IMG/VR virus record: IMGVR_UViG_3300017613_001944
Location: 1 to 64,000 of that record
Direction: 5' to 3' (one strand)
DNA: 64,000 nt
DNA from: a virus
Shown: piece after piece, positions 15,414 to 24,862 of the stretch
How the letters are laid out: every line of letters begins with the position of its first letter
How positions within the stretch are numbered: the stretch's first letter is position 1
Program-made: the position numbers and the translations under genes
Notes under the pieces: generated by a model
The model's input: the letters and a program-made list of their open reading frames with translations, nothing else
What the model was told of the DNA's origin: nothing
Databases searched by the model: none

Positions 15414-16940
15414 ATGAGCGATAAAGATATTTGGAATGATGAGGAATGGATAAAGCGCCGGAGTGAGAGCAACACTTATCGACGCAGGTATGCCGGTAAG
15501 CATCTGGATGAACTGCTGCCGGGTAGAGATCGCGATAGTGGAGATGCTGCCAAGCGCTTTCCATTACGCCTGAACCTGGATAAGCTGGCGTGTGACATCC
15601 ACCGAGACATCACCCGTGGGGTCCCCAACGACGATGACACACTTTTCGTCAAGTCGATTATTGGTCGGGGGGAAGACCCGGAACGCGCAGAGTTGATAGA
15701 GGACATCATCAACGAGGGTGTGTGGAGGCCATCCAGCGCCGGAGCTATTCAGCAAGAGGCGCTGCTCTCTATGAACATCTATGGGGGAACCGCCTTCAAG
15801 CTGTCCTGGGAGCCGTGGCTATTCGACTTACCATATAGCTTGGCTGTTAGACCTATCAAAGATCCCGCTTTGATAAACCCCAAGATGGACTTCCTCAATC
15901 CGTGGCGAATGACTGAGTGTTACTTTGGCTATGAGATTGACAGAGATATAGCGGAAGCCAAGTACGGCATCGCTCCCAGTAGCGCAGATAAGTGCTTGTA
16001 TATGGAGCATTGGACGGAGAATGCGTGGAAGATTCAGGTGGACGACCAAGTACCCACCATCAAGTTTGGGAATGGGCAGAAGGTGGAGTTGCAGGGGGAG
16101 AACATCTTTGGATTCGTCCCCTTCTACTACATCCCCCACGAGCGCACTGTTGAGATGTATGGCGAAAGCCAAGCCTTCGGTAAGGATGGTCTCACCCGAG
16201 AGGTGAACAGCCGAACAGTGTCCATCTCTGACCTGGTGGCCTCCATCAAGTCTGACGTGTTGTATGGTACCGATATGCGCGGGACCACGGGGCAGTTCAA
16301 GATGATGTCCTACGAAGGGCAACCGATGAAACTGGTCTTGGATCTTGGGGATACCAAGGCTATGCAGAATGCCAAGACACCGGCGCTTCACGCCATCCCC
16401 ATGCCGGATATCCCAGGCAACCTTGTCGATTGGCCTATGCAGCTCTTTAGCTTGTGGATGATGATAGAGCGTGTGTCACCCGCCGCCTTCGGGTTGGATG
16501 ACACAAGCAGTGGCAGGATCACAGGACCCGCAATCTCCCAGAGAATGTGGACCAGTGTAGCCCACTGTGTGACAGAGCGCACCAACTTCAGCACGGCTAA
16601 AACGATGATCGACAGAGACATCATCAGGATGTTGGCGAATGAGCAATTCAAAAAGGATCTGGAACTCTACGGGATAGACGTTCCTGATATTAACGAGAAA
16701 GATGCTAGACGTAAAGTAAAACAAAACTGGCCTACCATGCTCCCCATTGATAGGGCGGAGAGACACAAGGAATTGATAGAGATGCTGAGAGAACGCGGCA
16801 TGTCCATCGAGGAATATGTGGAAGAGCGTGGCAAGGAAGACATCACAAGAATACGCCAGGAGATTCTGGACTGGCAGAGGGATTTAGCAGAAGTGGCACC
16901 AGTCAACAGGCCACCTATGATAGCAAATGAAAAAGATTAA
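15414..16940 (+). CDS. phage portal protein
   Basis: 508 residues from ATG 15414, with GGAGGAG at 15404-15410; the upstream GTG at 15402 would put the ribosome site inside the gene. Forms the dodecameric ring at the packaging vertex. Recognisable traits are FPLRLNLDKLACDIHRDITRG near the N-terminus, NIYGGTAFKLSW, the central YIPHERTVEMYGESQAF segment followed by a helix, and a long C-terminal helical wing ending in an acidic, arginine-rich region (ERGKEDITRIRQEILDWQ). Position directly after terL and behind a strong promoter supports the call. Length is normal for siphovirus portals. Confidence 0.85.
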   Translation: MSDKDIWNDEEWIKRRSESNTYRRRYAGKHLDELLPGRDRDSGDAAKRFPLRLNLDKLACDIHRDITRGVPNDDDTLFVKSIIGRGEDPERAELIEDIINEGVWRPSSAGAIQQEALLSMNIYGGTAFKLSWEPWLFDLPYSLAVRPIKDPALINPKMDFLNPWRMTECYFGYEIDRDIAEAKYGIAPSSADKCLYMEHWTENAWKIQVDDQVPTIKFGNGQKVELQGENIFGFVPFYYIPHERTVEMYGESQAFGKDGLTREVNSRTVSISDLVASIKSDVLYGTDMRGTTGQFKMMSYEGQPMKLVLDLGDTKAMQNAKTPALHAIPMPDIPGNLVDWPMQLFSLWMMIERVSPAAFGLDDTSSGRITGPAISQRMWTSVAHCVTERTNFSTAKTMIDRDIIRMLANEQFKKDLELYGIDVPDINEKDARRKVKQNWPTMLPIDRAERHKELIEMLRERGMSIEEYVEERGKEDITRIRQEILDWQRDLAEVAPVNRPPMIANEKD

Positions 16941-17994
16941 AGTAATAGGTTTTGTCAGGGACACACCTAATGGAGGACTGAGCCCAGTGAATTACTACAG
17001 GGCCTACCTTCCTTTAAGGGCACTGCAAGAATTAGACAAGCGCTTCGAGGTGACCATCTTCAGTCAGGCGCAGGTAGGAGAATTGATAAGGCAATACGGG
17101 TCCCGCTCCGAGGAGATCCTCATGGGGCGGGATCTGTACGTTATCTCGAGACTGTTCACCCGTCAGTACCTGGACAGGTTCGTTGACGCTATCCATGAGG
17201 ACGGCGGCAAGGTTATCTTTGATACAGATGACGATCTCACAGACGACTACCGTGATCTGGGTAGAGGTGAGGACTTTAAGATCACTATTGGGGCGATGGA
17301 TCTGGTCACTGTGTCAACCCCATTCCTCTCCAAGAGAATACACAGATACGTGAACCACAAACCTCCCATACTGATGAATCACATCGACTTCAAGTGGTTC
17401 AGCAAGGAGAGCAGGAAGGCTCCCAGAACTGTCCCCGGCTTAACGGTGGGGCTGGTGGGAACAGCCTCTCACTACGATGACTGGATCTATCCGGTGAGAG
17501 CTTTGAGGAAGTTAGCTGAGGAGAGCACGGATATTAACCTGGTTGTTGCCGGGTTTTTCCCAGACTACCTGGATGATCTGCCGAACCTGCATCAGATCAA
17601 ACCAGTTCCCTATTTAAAGTATCCCGGCATGATTAGGCAATTTGACATCATCTGCTGCTCGTTAGATCCCGATGATATGTTCAATAAATCCAAGTCGGCA
17701 ATTAAGGCCATAGAGGCCATGTCGTCGGTACGACGCCTCAGTGATGGGAGATGGGGAGGAGCTGTGCCGGTATGCACCAACATGCCGGTGTACCGGAGGG
17801 CTGTGAACCACATGCACAACGGGATCTTGACATCGAATGACGGCTGGTACGATGCTCTCTCGGAGATGATACACAACACCAAGCTACGAAATAATATTGC
17901 TGTAAATGGAACGAAGTGGGTTCAAAAGAATAGGGACATCAACGTAGGGTATAAATCCTGGGCGAAACTCTACAAGAGGGTATCGCGTGGCTAA
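16927..17994 (+). CDS. GT4-like glycosyltransferase within structural module
   Basis: 355 residues with a GT-B layout. The N-terminus KKIKVIGFVRDTPNGGLSP is a family-typical glycine loop. Acidic VIFDTDDDL, LTVGLVGTASHYDDW, INLVVAGFFPDYLDDLPN and a C-terminal IKAIEAMSS...GGAVPVCTN.PVY complete the donor half of a GT4/GT1 enzyme. It overlaps the portal end by 14 bp, so it is translated together with packaging genes. That placement suggests glycosylation of a virion component, but no target is indicated. It is far from the main sugar island. Confidence 0.75.
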   Translation: MKKIKVIGFVRDTPNGGLSPVNYYRAYLPLRALQELDKRFEVTIFSQAQVGELIRQYGSRSEEILMGRDLYVISRLFTRQYLDRFVDAIHEDGGKVIFDTDDDLTDDYRDLGRGEDFKITIGAMDLVTVSTPFLSKRIHRYVNHKPPILMNHIDFKWFSKESRKAPRTVPGLTVGLVGTASHYDDWIYPVRALRKLAEESTDINLVVAGFFPDYLDDLPNLHQIKPVPYLKYPGMIRQFDIICCSLDPDDMFNKSKSAIKAIEAMSSVRRLSDGRWGGAVPVCTNMPVYRRAVNHMHNGILTSNDGWYDALSEMIHNTKLRNNIAVNGTKWVQKNRDINVGYKSWAKLYKRVSRG

Positions 17995-18202
17995 CCTCTT
18001 TACTGCGGCGGAGAAATATGCTATACTGCAAGACAAGGTTGATGTGCGATGCCCAAATTGCGCGAAGCTATTGCTGAGGGCCTTTGCCCTGGAGTCTAAA
18101 AATGAGCTTCCGGCGGCTTGGGCACTCGCCCTTGAGATAGTATGTCCTAGATGTAAAACTAAAACAGTGGCACCAACGCTAACACTGCCAGCAGAGAAAT
18201 AA
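17987..18202 (+). CDS. Com-like zinc-finger protein
   Basis: 71 residues from GTG 17987 with GAGGG upstream. CPNC (22-25) and CPRC (53-56) frame a helical segment, the layout of phage Mu Com-like translational regulators, which bind zinc through CxxC pairs and melt or bind an RNA hairpin. It lies 33 bp upstream of a strong hairpin that ends directly at the ribosome site of the next gene, so a role in controlling that hairpin is tempting but unproved. It could also be a generic zinc ribbon. Confidence 0.55.
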   Translation: MANLFTAAEKYAILQDKVDVRCPNCAKLLLRAFALESKNELPAAWALALEIVCPRCKTKTVAPTLTLPAEK

Positions 18203-18235
18203 GAGCGCCGAGAGCGCCAAGAACAAATCAGAACG

Positions 18236-18271
18236 CCCCTGAGCGTCGTGAGCTCAGGGGTCTTTTTATTT
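18236..18271 (+). terminator. rho-independent terminator or attenuator
   Basis: CCCCTGAGC (18236-18244), a seven-base loop, GCTCAGGGG (18252-18260), then TCTTTTTATTT. A perfect nine-bp GC-rich stem with a T-run. The next ribosome site CAGGAGG starts right after the T-run, with no promoter between, so readthrough must feed the structural genes downstream unless a promoter lies further upstream. Confidence 0.85.
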
Positions 18272-18283
18272 CAGGAGGATCAG

Positions 18284-19684
18284 ATGACAGGAAACAGGAA
18301 GTATCTACAAACCGCAGCAGCAGCGACAGGAAATGGCAGTCCCTTTGAAGTGAGGGGTTATGCCACAACGGTGATACAGATCACCGGAACCTTTGTCGGA
18401 ACAGTCACATTTGAGAGCTCTCTTGACGGGGCTAACTGGGTTGCTGTCCAGGCTGTCAATCTCAATGATGGCACGGTTGGAACCACGGCAACCGCCCCTG
18501 GACTTTACAGGATTCCAACGGCAGCGCTAGCAGACATTCGCGCCAGGGTCTCCGCTTGGACCAGTGGCACTATCACTGCTCAGGCTCGTGGCGTCAAGCA
18601 GGGCGCAGGATTGAGCTTGGCTGACGTTGACATCGGCGATGTGGAAGATGTCATCATCACAGACATCGAGGGCTTTGATACCGTCAAGGGCCAAGCTACG
18701 ATGGCAGAGTCTCTCCCCGTAGTAGTCGCCAGCGACCAACCTGGGCTGTCTGTGGTAGGCGGTGGCACAGAGGCGGCTGCCCAGCGGGTCACAATAGCCA
18801 ACGATTCAACCGGCCTGGTAAGCGTAGACGATGGGGGAGGGGCGCTCACGGTAGACGGAACCGTGACGGCAAATCTTAGCGTAACGGACAACGCAGTCCT
18901 AGATCAGATAGAGCTTAATACTGATCCATTGCTGGTTGTGGGCGGCGGCACGGAAGCAACCGCGCAAAGAGTCACTATAGCCAACGATTCAACCGGCCTT
19001 GTAAGCGTAGACGATGGTGGTGGTTCTTTCACTGTAGATCAGGCCACTCACGACAACCTCAACGCAAATGCAAATCTCCAGGTAGCCGACGCTGATGTAG
19101 CTGCTGGCAACCCTGTATTCACAGACATGCGTGCCATCTCGGGGATTGCCCCGGTACTATTACTTCTCGATGGTGACAGGCATGGTCAGATGGACGTGCT
19201 CACTATTGCCGCCGGGGAAAACCACATAGGCCAGGTGGGCAGTACGGGGATATCAATCGCCCAGATACCCACCGTTACAGCAGGGGCTTACGCTGCCGAC
19301 GATAATGTCGGTGGGCTCTTGACCTTCGCCAATGCCGCCAGAGTTAGTGGTGGCGGTGGGGTCATCAAGACTGTGACTATCGTAGATGACGCCGAACAAG
19401 ATTCCCAACTGGAGTTGTGGCTCTTTAACCAGACCTTTACCCAGGGGGCTGACAACGCTGCTTGGACGGCGGTGGAGGCTGATCTCGAGAACGTGGTAGC
19501 TATCATCAGCACTACGGGGGGAGAGTACTTCTCGGGTAATGGAAACTCTGTTTGCACCATAGAATGCTCTCTAAGATTTGACCTGGACGCCACAAGCCTT
19601 TTCGGAAGACTGGTGACCAGAGACACACCCACCTACGCGGCAACAGATGATGTCACGGTGATAGTTGGACTACTCCAGGACTAA
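18284..19684 (+). CDS. virion structural protein, repeat-containing
   Basis: 466 residues from ATG 18284, with CAGGAGG at 18272-18278. Beta-rich, low in cysteine and rich in Gly, Thr, Val and Ala, as for fibre or decoration proteins. The start (YLQTAAAATGNGSPFEVRG...) and TGTFVGTVTFESSLDGANW resemble the N-terminal beta-sandwich of phage tail or head fibre proteins. SLPVVVASDQPG is a motif often seen in such proteins. Two nearly identical 35-residue units begin at residues 157 and 218. The C-terminal 150 residues look globular. Function is inferred from position and composition. Confidence 0.6.
   Translation: MTGNRKYLQTAAAATGNGSPFEVRGYATTVIQITGTFVGTVTFESSLDGANWVAVQAVNLNDGTVGTTATAPGLYRIPTAALADIRARVSAWTSGTITAQARGVKQGAGLSLADVDIGDVEDVIITDIEGFDTVKGQATMAESLPVVVASDQPGLSVVGGGTEAAAQRVTIANDSTGLVSVDDGGGALTVDGTVTANLSVTDNAVLDQIELNTDPLLVVGGGTEATAQRVTIANDSTGLVSVDDGGGSFTVDQATHDNLNANANLQVADADVAAGNPVFTDMRAISGIAPVLLLLDGDRHGQMDVLTIAAGENHIGQVGSTGISIAQIPTVTAGAYAADDNVGGLLTFANAARVSGGGGVIKTVTIVDDAEQDSQLELWLFNQTFTQGADNAAWTAVEADLENVVAIISTTGGEYFSGNGNSVCTIECSLRFDLDATSLFGRLVTRDTPTYAATDDVTVIVGLLQD
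18752..18856 (+). repeat. 105-bp repeat copy 1 within structural gene
   Basis: Encodes VVGGGTEAAAQRVTIA..., a 35-residue unit. The core ATAGCCAACGATTCAACC and its flank are shared with copy 2, 183 bp downstream, with only scattered third-position changes. Confidence 0.8.
18935..19039 (+). repeat. 105-bp repeat copy 2 within structural gene
   Basis: Encodes VVGGGTEATAQRVTIA..., the second 35-residue unit, differing from copy 1 at three residues. An in-frame duplication. Confidence 0.8.
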
Positions 19685-19690
19685 AAGCAT

Positions 19691-20395
19691 ATGTTATCAG
19701 GAATAGGCGCTTATCACGACGTAGTAAACACGGTACTGGCTACAGACCCCATAGCTTTCTGGCCGTTGTGGGAGGGGACTGGTGCAACAGCTGCCTGTCT
19801 CATCAACCCTGCTCAAAACGGCACTTACACAGGAGTGACTCTTGGAGATACTCTGACGCCGTGGGGAGAGCAAGCACCGTTCTGGGATGGAGCTACCGAC
19901 TTTTGTTCCATCCATTCGGCAACTCTTGAGACAGCATTTAACGATGATGAAGGATCTGCTGCGATATGGGCACAAGTGTTCAATGCCGGTGTATGGACTG
20001 ATGGTGTGACACGCAGGGCATTACAGATCCGAGACAGTGGCGCAAACCAACTGTTTTTCACTAAAGTGGTTGCGAATGATACACTCACGTTTTCATACAC
20101 GGCAAAAGACATCGCTAAGAACCCCATATCTACGACCTCTTGGATGTTTCTTGGTATGAGCTGGTCGCTATCTGCTAATGAAGTTAAGTACTTTTATAAC
20201 GGAGCTCAGGAAGGCGCTACGCAAATCTATGCTGGTGGATGGACAGGATCAACTCCGACACGTTGGAATATAGGCTGCTTTGATAACTCTATCCCCAACC
20301 TAATTTGGCACGGCTGGCTTGCCGGTGTTACTCTTTGGGACACGGTACAGGCAGAGGCCACGCTATTATCCATCTACAACACAGGGACACCCTAA
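19691..20395 (+). CDS. LamG/concanavalin-like domain protein
   Basis: 234 residues. The order of DPIAFWPLWEGTGATAA near the start, AQNGTYTGVTLG, a central ISTTSWMFLGMSWS strand, VKYFYNGAQEGATQ and a final TPTRWNIGCFDNS.IPNLIWHGWLAGVTLWD follows the LamG-like jelly-roll used for carbohydrate or protein binding. The start codon comes soon after the previous stop, with few other signals. Probably a short fibre or fibre-tip protein; together with the next gene it forms a LamG fibre pair. Confidence 0.65.
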   Translation: MLSGIGAYHDVVNTVLATDPIAFWPLWEGTGATAACLINPAQNGTYTGVTLGDTLTPWGEQAPFWDGATDFCSIHSATLETAFNDDEGSAAIWAQVFNAGVWTDGVTRRALQIRDSGANQLFFTKVVANDTLTFSYTAKDIAKNPISTTSWMFLGMSWSLSANEVKYFYNGAQEGATQIYAGGWTGSTPTRWNIGCFDNSIPNLIWHGWLAGVTLWDTVQAEATLLSIYNTGTP

Positions 20396-20450
20396 TGAGA
20401 AGTGATCGCCCAGGGTTTTTGCCCATTAAAGAAAAAGATCAAGGAAATAA

Positions 20451-23400
20451 ATGGGACTTCTAACAGGAACAAGACGCGGATTAATAGGCGGAACAAGAAT
20501 AAGACCCTTCGACTTCGACCTGGATGCCACCACCTTCACCGCAGGGATGGCAAAGCGTACTGCGCCAGGCCCCTTCACCGCCGCCCCGATTGTGCAGGGG
20601 ACTTGGGCATCTGAGGTGACGACCAGGGACCAGCTTACCGGTCCCGTTGCAACAGCTGTCCATGATCTTTTTGAGGACACTGGCGACGCCTATCAAGGCA
20701 CTTTTGTTTTTTGGGTAACGCCAGAGTGGGACGGTGATGATGGAAAAGAGCACCGGTTAGTTGGGTTAGGCAATCATGCCTACGTTTTCAAGAGTACTGG
20801 TGGCTACCTTGTCTTTATGTTCAACGATGATGGAGCTTGGTCTAGTACGAGCGTTGATATTTCTGGCTGGTCGGCAGGTGCTACTTATAATGTGGTGGCC
20901 AGATGGGATGTCAAGAACACGCTAGATGGGACTAATTATGCCTGCATTTCCATCAATGATGTTCATTCTTTTGGATACACAACAGCAATAACTCCAGCCG
21001 ACATGGATAGGGTGCTGGTTGGGGATTACTCAAACAACAAGCCACCCAATGCCATCATCGAAGGACTCACCATCTACCGCCGCCCCCTCTTCGACGGCAC
21101 TTACGGCGTGGACGCCAACAGCGGAGTGGATGAGATCAACGCCATCTACGCGGCGGGTGCTGGCGCAGACCCGTGCTTGATAACGGGTTCGTGGGATGCG
21201 GTGTTCTGTCTGCCCACTGACAGCGCGGTAGGCGCGTTGGCGACGGGAACGGGTGAGGCGTGGAGCCACCCGCACAGTTCGGCGGTACTGAACCACTGGA
21301 TAGCGGAGGATGGCTATTACGGTGGTGGGCAGTGGGCGCTTATCGGTAACGCATCCAATACAGGGGTCAACTGCGGAAGCGCGGCGGCTTTGGATGATTT
21401 ACCACTGGCTGACTTTACCGTGGAAGGTTGGTTCCGCTGTGATGGGGGTGGAAGTGGTCACGACGGGGCGCTTGTATGGAAAAGCGGTGGATGGGACACT
21501 GACGGATTTTATCTTAATATCTACAATGGATATATCTCTGTAAGAATCAATTTTAACAATACTGATGTCGTGATGAACACTACCCCGACCTACAACGACA
21601 GTGCTTGGCATCACTGGGCGCTAGACTGGGATCAGGGAACTCTCACTGCCACACTATACGTGGATGGTAAAGAGGAGGCCACCGGCACGGCTGTCGGTGC
21701 GTATCAATCAGATGCAGCCGCAGAGTTCAGGATTGGAGTAGAGGGTGATTGGGGCAATCCGTTCAATGGCGCTATGGGTTGGGTGCGTCTTTCTGATGTT
21801 AGGCGCTACACAGCCGATTTCTTACCTTCCCGCGCATTTCCTGGTGCTGACGGTAACACTGTTGAGGCGTGGAATATAAACGACGGAACCGGCGCAACAG
21901 TGGTTGCACAAGTCACATCGCCGGGGAACGACGGAACCGCTGCCAATCCCGAGTGGGAGCAACAGTGGTGGCCCACCGGCACGCCGGTGATCGCGCCGTG
22001 CTTGAACTTGACAGCAGATTGGGCAAATGTGAATGGTGGATCAGGGGCCAATATTGACGATATGCCAACAGGTGATTTTACGGCAGAGCTTTACTTTTGC
22101 TATACAGATGCTGTTGCCTGGAATGTTATTGCTCAGAAGAAAACGGGGGGACTGGGCTGGTCCCTTAGTTTTGGCAGCAGTAATAAAACGCTCTTTACTA
22201 CTTTTGAATTTAATACAACAGATGCGGCTTCAGAAACAGTGGCTAATACAGTCCAACCTGGTAGATGGTATCACATCGCAGTCACTTTTGATGGCGGCAC
22301 AACCGATACGCCTATAATCTATGTGAACGGAATAAACAGATCGTCTTATTCGACTGCTGGTGTTGGTGTGTACCAAGCTGATGCTGCACAGAACTTTCTT
22401 GCCAGTAATGCAGCGACTAGAAATTTTAGATATGGCTGGCTTCGCCTCTCTGATTCAATTCGATACACTGATACCTTTGTTCCCAACAGCAGGGCCAACC
22501 CGCCAGGAAATGACGCCAATGCACAATTGCTTTGGAATATGGACGACGGAGAAGGCACAACCGTTACAGATACAAGTGGAAACGCTTATCACGGCTCTAT
22601 GTCGGCGGCAACTTCCGAGGGCTGGCTCAACACCCCCGACATGCCCACAGTCGCACCCGGCGCACGCGAATACCAGTGGGGCTACGCCATCGGCAGCGAC
22701 GGCGCTAACGACGGGGTGATCCAGAACTTGGCAGGACTGAGCGCGGGTGATGATTTCGTGGCTCGCATCCCCATTCGGTATGAGGATGTGAACGCGCAGC
22801 CGAGCATCCTTGTGTACGACGAGATTGGCGCGGCTAATATCACCAACTTCCTTGGACCCAAGCTCACAGGCGTTCACAGCGGTGGGAACAACAGCGCAAC
22901 TCTCATCGTCGCGACAGGCGCTTTCCCTCAGAGCCTAATAGGAGCTGCACTATACAACATCACCGATGGATCAAGCACTACCATCACCGCTGTGTCAGGA
23001 GACATGACGACGATCACAGGTGTGTTGTCTGGCGGCACCGACGACGATTGGGACACGAACGATGTGTTTATGATCGTCCCTGATCCGACGTGGGTGTGGT
23101 GCGAGACGTTCACCTGGGAGCTTCCGGCAGGCTGTACGGAGATGAGCGTGCATCTGCGTAACGCGGCGGGGTTGGGCGTGCTGTACTGGAACCAGGCGGA
23201 GGTTCAGGAGAATCTTGTCACTAATCCGTCAATGGAAGATCAGCGGTTGTGGGACATTGATCTTGAAACAGCAGACTTTTCCCAGTTCGACGCCACCACG
23301 GATGTGGACGGAGATATGACAGTGGGAGGCGCTGGCGCATTAGCCGGTTCTTCTAACGGCATCTCGTTCCTTGTTGATGATGCTAACGTCATGTATGCTG

Positions 23401-24782
23401 ACAAGAACCAGACTAACCCAGCGTCTGACGAGTTTAGGCTCCGCTTTTTTGTTGACCCTAACGGGTATACGCAAAACGACACTCAGGAAACAAGGTTGGC
23501 GCAGTGGCTGGATACCGGGGCTGGACTTTACACATGCATTATCGCTCTTAGGGATGATGCAGGAGCGCCGTCCTTCAAGATGCACTATTGCGATGACGCC
23601 GGTTACGGAGGCGGTGACGTTTCGGCAGAAATCACGGATGATCCACACTATGTAGAGTTCCACGTTGTTAGAGCGACAGGCGCTGTCGCCGCTGATGGGA
23701 CGGTACAGTGGTGGATTGATGGAGTGGACCAGGGGACAGTCACAGGTATAGACAACTGGGACCTGTTCGCAAACATGGACGTAGTTCGTGTGGGGGCAGA
23801 AGCAGTTGGGACTGGCGGATCAGGTACGATCTTTATTGACGAGATCACGGCTAACGACACAGGAGAAGAAATTGGACCTACGTACATTCCGATGGGGTGG
23901 AGTAATTCAGGTCTTGGTGCAGGGGATTCGGTTCAAGATAATGCAGAGCCGCATTCTGACTCGTCTTGCGTGGAATTTGTTACCGCACCGAACGCTTCTG
24001 CACTTTATTACAGCGTTAGTTTTGCTCCGGCTCCGGCGTTCGTTGGCATAGGTGGGTGGGCGCGTGAAACCGCAGGCAATATTATGTTGCGCGATGCTAG
24101 TCAACGAGCGATTCAAAACACACTCAGCACTAGAGCAGAGCTTGAAGCCTCTGGCGATGTGTGGCAACACCTTACTGGTGTTGTGAGACAAGATAGTGGC
24201 GGTGGCTGGTTTGCTTTGCGTAGTCATGAAGCCAGCTCCAGTGGTCGTTTTGATGACGTTTATGGTTTCCGTCTCGACGACGTATCCCTCACCGTCACCC
24301 CCGCGTCGGAGGCGAACAGCCTGGAAAGCGGCGGGATTCGGGTGGATGGAACGGATGACTTAGCTCAGCCCCTTTTAGGAATGACGCCAACGCGATTCCG
24401 CATTCGCTGGCGTTGTATTCCAAGGCACGGCGCAGGCGATTTTGAAAAGTTCGGCGGTGATGTATGGATGTATGCTTGGCAGGGTGTGGGCGGCGAATAT
24501 CTCTATGTGGATTGTGTGTCTGACACAACCATTAGGCTCGGTTTTGACGATGGCGGGGGTTTTCACGGCGCAAACTGGGACGCAACGGGAGTTATTGCAG
24601 CCGATACGGAATACCTGTTTGAGATTAGAACTGTTCCTACTCGAATGCAGCTTCTTGTTGATGGTGTTGTAAGGTCTACAATAAATACACCGATAAACTT
24701 TGGTGACTTTCCCGCCAATATCCATTGGGGTGTGGATGCTTGGTCGCTGGGTCAAATTGACGCCGTATTCCTTGAGCCATAG
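20451..24782 (+). CDS. 1443-aa multi-domain LamG fibre-like protein
   Basis: Large beta-rich virion protein. Repeated LamG-like modules are visible: about residues 80-225 (GTFVFWVTPEWDG..., NVVARWDV), 317-458 (FTVEGWFRCDGG, HHWALDWDQG, GWVRLSDVRRYTADFLPS), 537-676 (FTAELYFCYT, YHIAVTFDGG, GWLRLSDSIRYTDTFVP) and a last one at about 1312-1443. Between them lie beta-sandwich, CBM-like segments (about 745-1230, including FVGIGGWARE). Modules 2 and 3 share the GW.RLSD..RYT.FVP end. Such modules bind sugars or proteins. The location between portal and capsid genes suggests a head or neck fibre rather than a classic tail fibre, which is inference. Confidence 0.7.
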   Translation: MGLLTGTRRGLIGGTRIRPFDFDLDATTFTAGMAKRTAPGPFTAAPIVQGTWASEVTTRDQLTGPVATAVHDLFEDTGDAYQGTFVFWVTPEWDGDDGKEHRLVGLGNHAYVFKSTGGYLVFMFNDDGAWSSTSVDISGWSAGATYNVVARWDVKNTLDGTNYACISINDVHSFGYTTAITPADMDRVLVGDYSNNKPPNAIIEGLTIYRRPLFDGTYGVDANSGVDEINAIYAAGAGADPCLITGSWDAVFCLPTDSAVGALATGTGEAWSHPHSSAVLNHWIAEDGYYGGGQWALIGNASNTGVNCGSAAALDDLPLADFTVEGWFRCDGGGSGHDGALVWKSGGWDTDGFYLNIYNGYISVRINFNNTDVVMNTTPTYNDSAWHHWALDWDQGTLTATLYVDGKEEATGTAVGAYQSDAAAEFRIGVEGDWGNPFNGAMGWVRLSDVRRYTADFLPSRAFPGADGNTVEAWNINDGTGATVVAQVTSPGNDGTAANPEWEQQWWPTGTPVIAPCLNLTADWANVNGGSGANIDDMPTGDFTAELYFCYTDAVAWNVIAQKKTGGLGWSLSFGSSNKTLFTTFEFNTTDAASETVANTVQPGRWYHIAVTFDGGTTDTPIIYVNGINRSSYSTAGVGVYQADAAQNFLASNAATRNFRYGWLRLSDSIRYTDTFVPNSRANPPGNDANAQLLWNMDDGEGTTVTDTSGNAYHGSMSAATSEGWLNTPDMPTVAPGAREYQWGYAIGSDGANDGVIQNLAGLSAGDDFVARIPIRYEDVNAQPSILVYDEIGAANITNFLGPKLTGVHSGGNNSATLIVATGAFPQSLIGAALYNITDGSSTTITAVSGDMTTITGVLSGGTDDDWDTNDVFMIVPDPTWVWCETFTWELPAGCTEMSVHLRNAAGLGVLYWNQAEVQENLVTNPSMEDQRLWDIDLETADFSQFDATTDVDGDMTVGGAGALAGSSNGISFLVDDANVMYADKNQTNPASDEFRLRFFVDPNGYTQNDTQETRLAQWLDTGAGLYTCIIALRDDAGAPSFKMHYCDDAGYGGGDVSAEITDDPHYVEFHVVRATGAVAADGTVQWWIDGVDQGTVTGIDNWDLFANMDVVRVGAEAVGTGGSGTIFIDEITANDTGEEIGPTYIPMGWSNSGLGAGDSVQDNAEPHSDSSCVEFVTAPNASALYYSVSFAPAPAFVGIGGWARETAGNIMLRDASQRAIQNTLSTRAELEASGDVWQHLTGVVRQDSGGGWFALRSHEASSSGRFDDVYGFRLDDVSLTVTPASEANSLESGGIRVDGTDDLAQPLLGMTPTRFRIRWRCIPRHGAGDFEKFGGDVWMYAWQGVGGEYLYVDCVSDTTIRLGFDDGGGFHGANWDATGVIAADTEYLFEIRTVPTRMQLLVDGVVRSTINTPINFGDFPANIHWGVDAWSLGQIDAVFLEP

Positions 24783-24862
24783 GAGAGTATGAGTGAGTGG
24801 ATCGTGCGGTATTTTATCTAGTAGAGGAAAAGACTTTTCTGATAATTTTCAGGAGGGACAAA

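Noticed and set aside
15828-16391. Antisense open frame within the portal gene
   Set aside because: The portal frame on the plus strand carries recognisable portal segments; the antisense frame is histidine- and leucine-rich in the way shadows of such genes are.
20396-20450. Terminator between the short and long LamG genes
   Set aside because: The region contains GGGTTTTTGCCC-like bases but no stable stem followed by a T-run.
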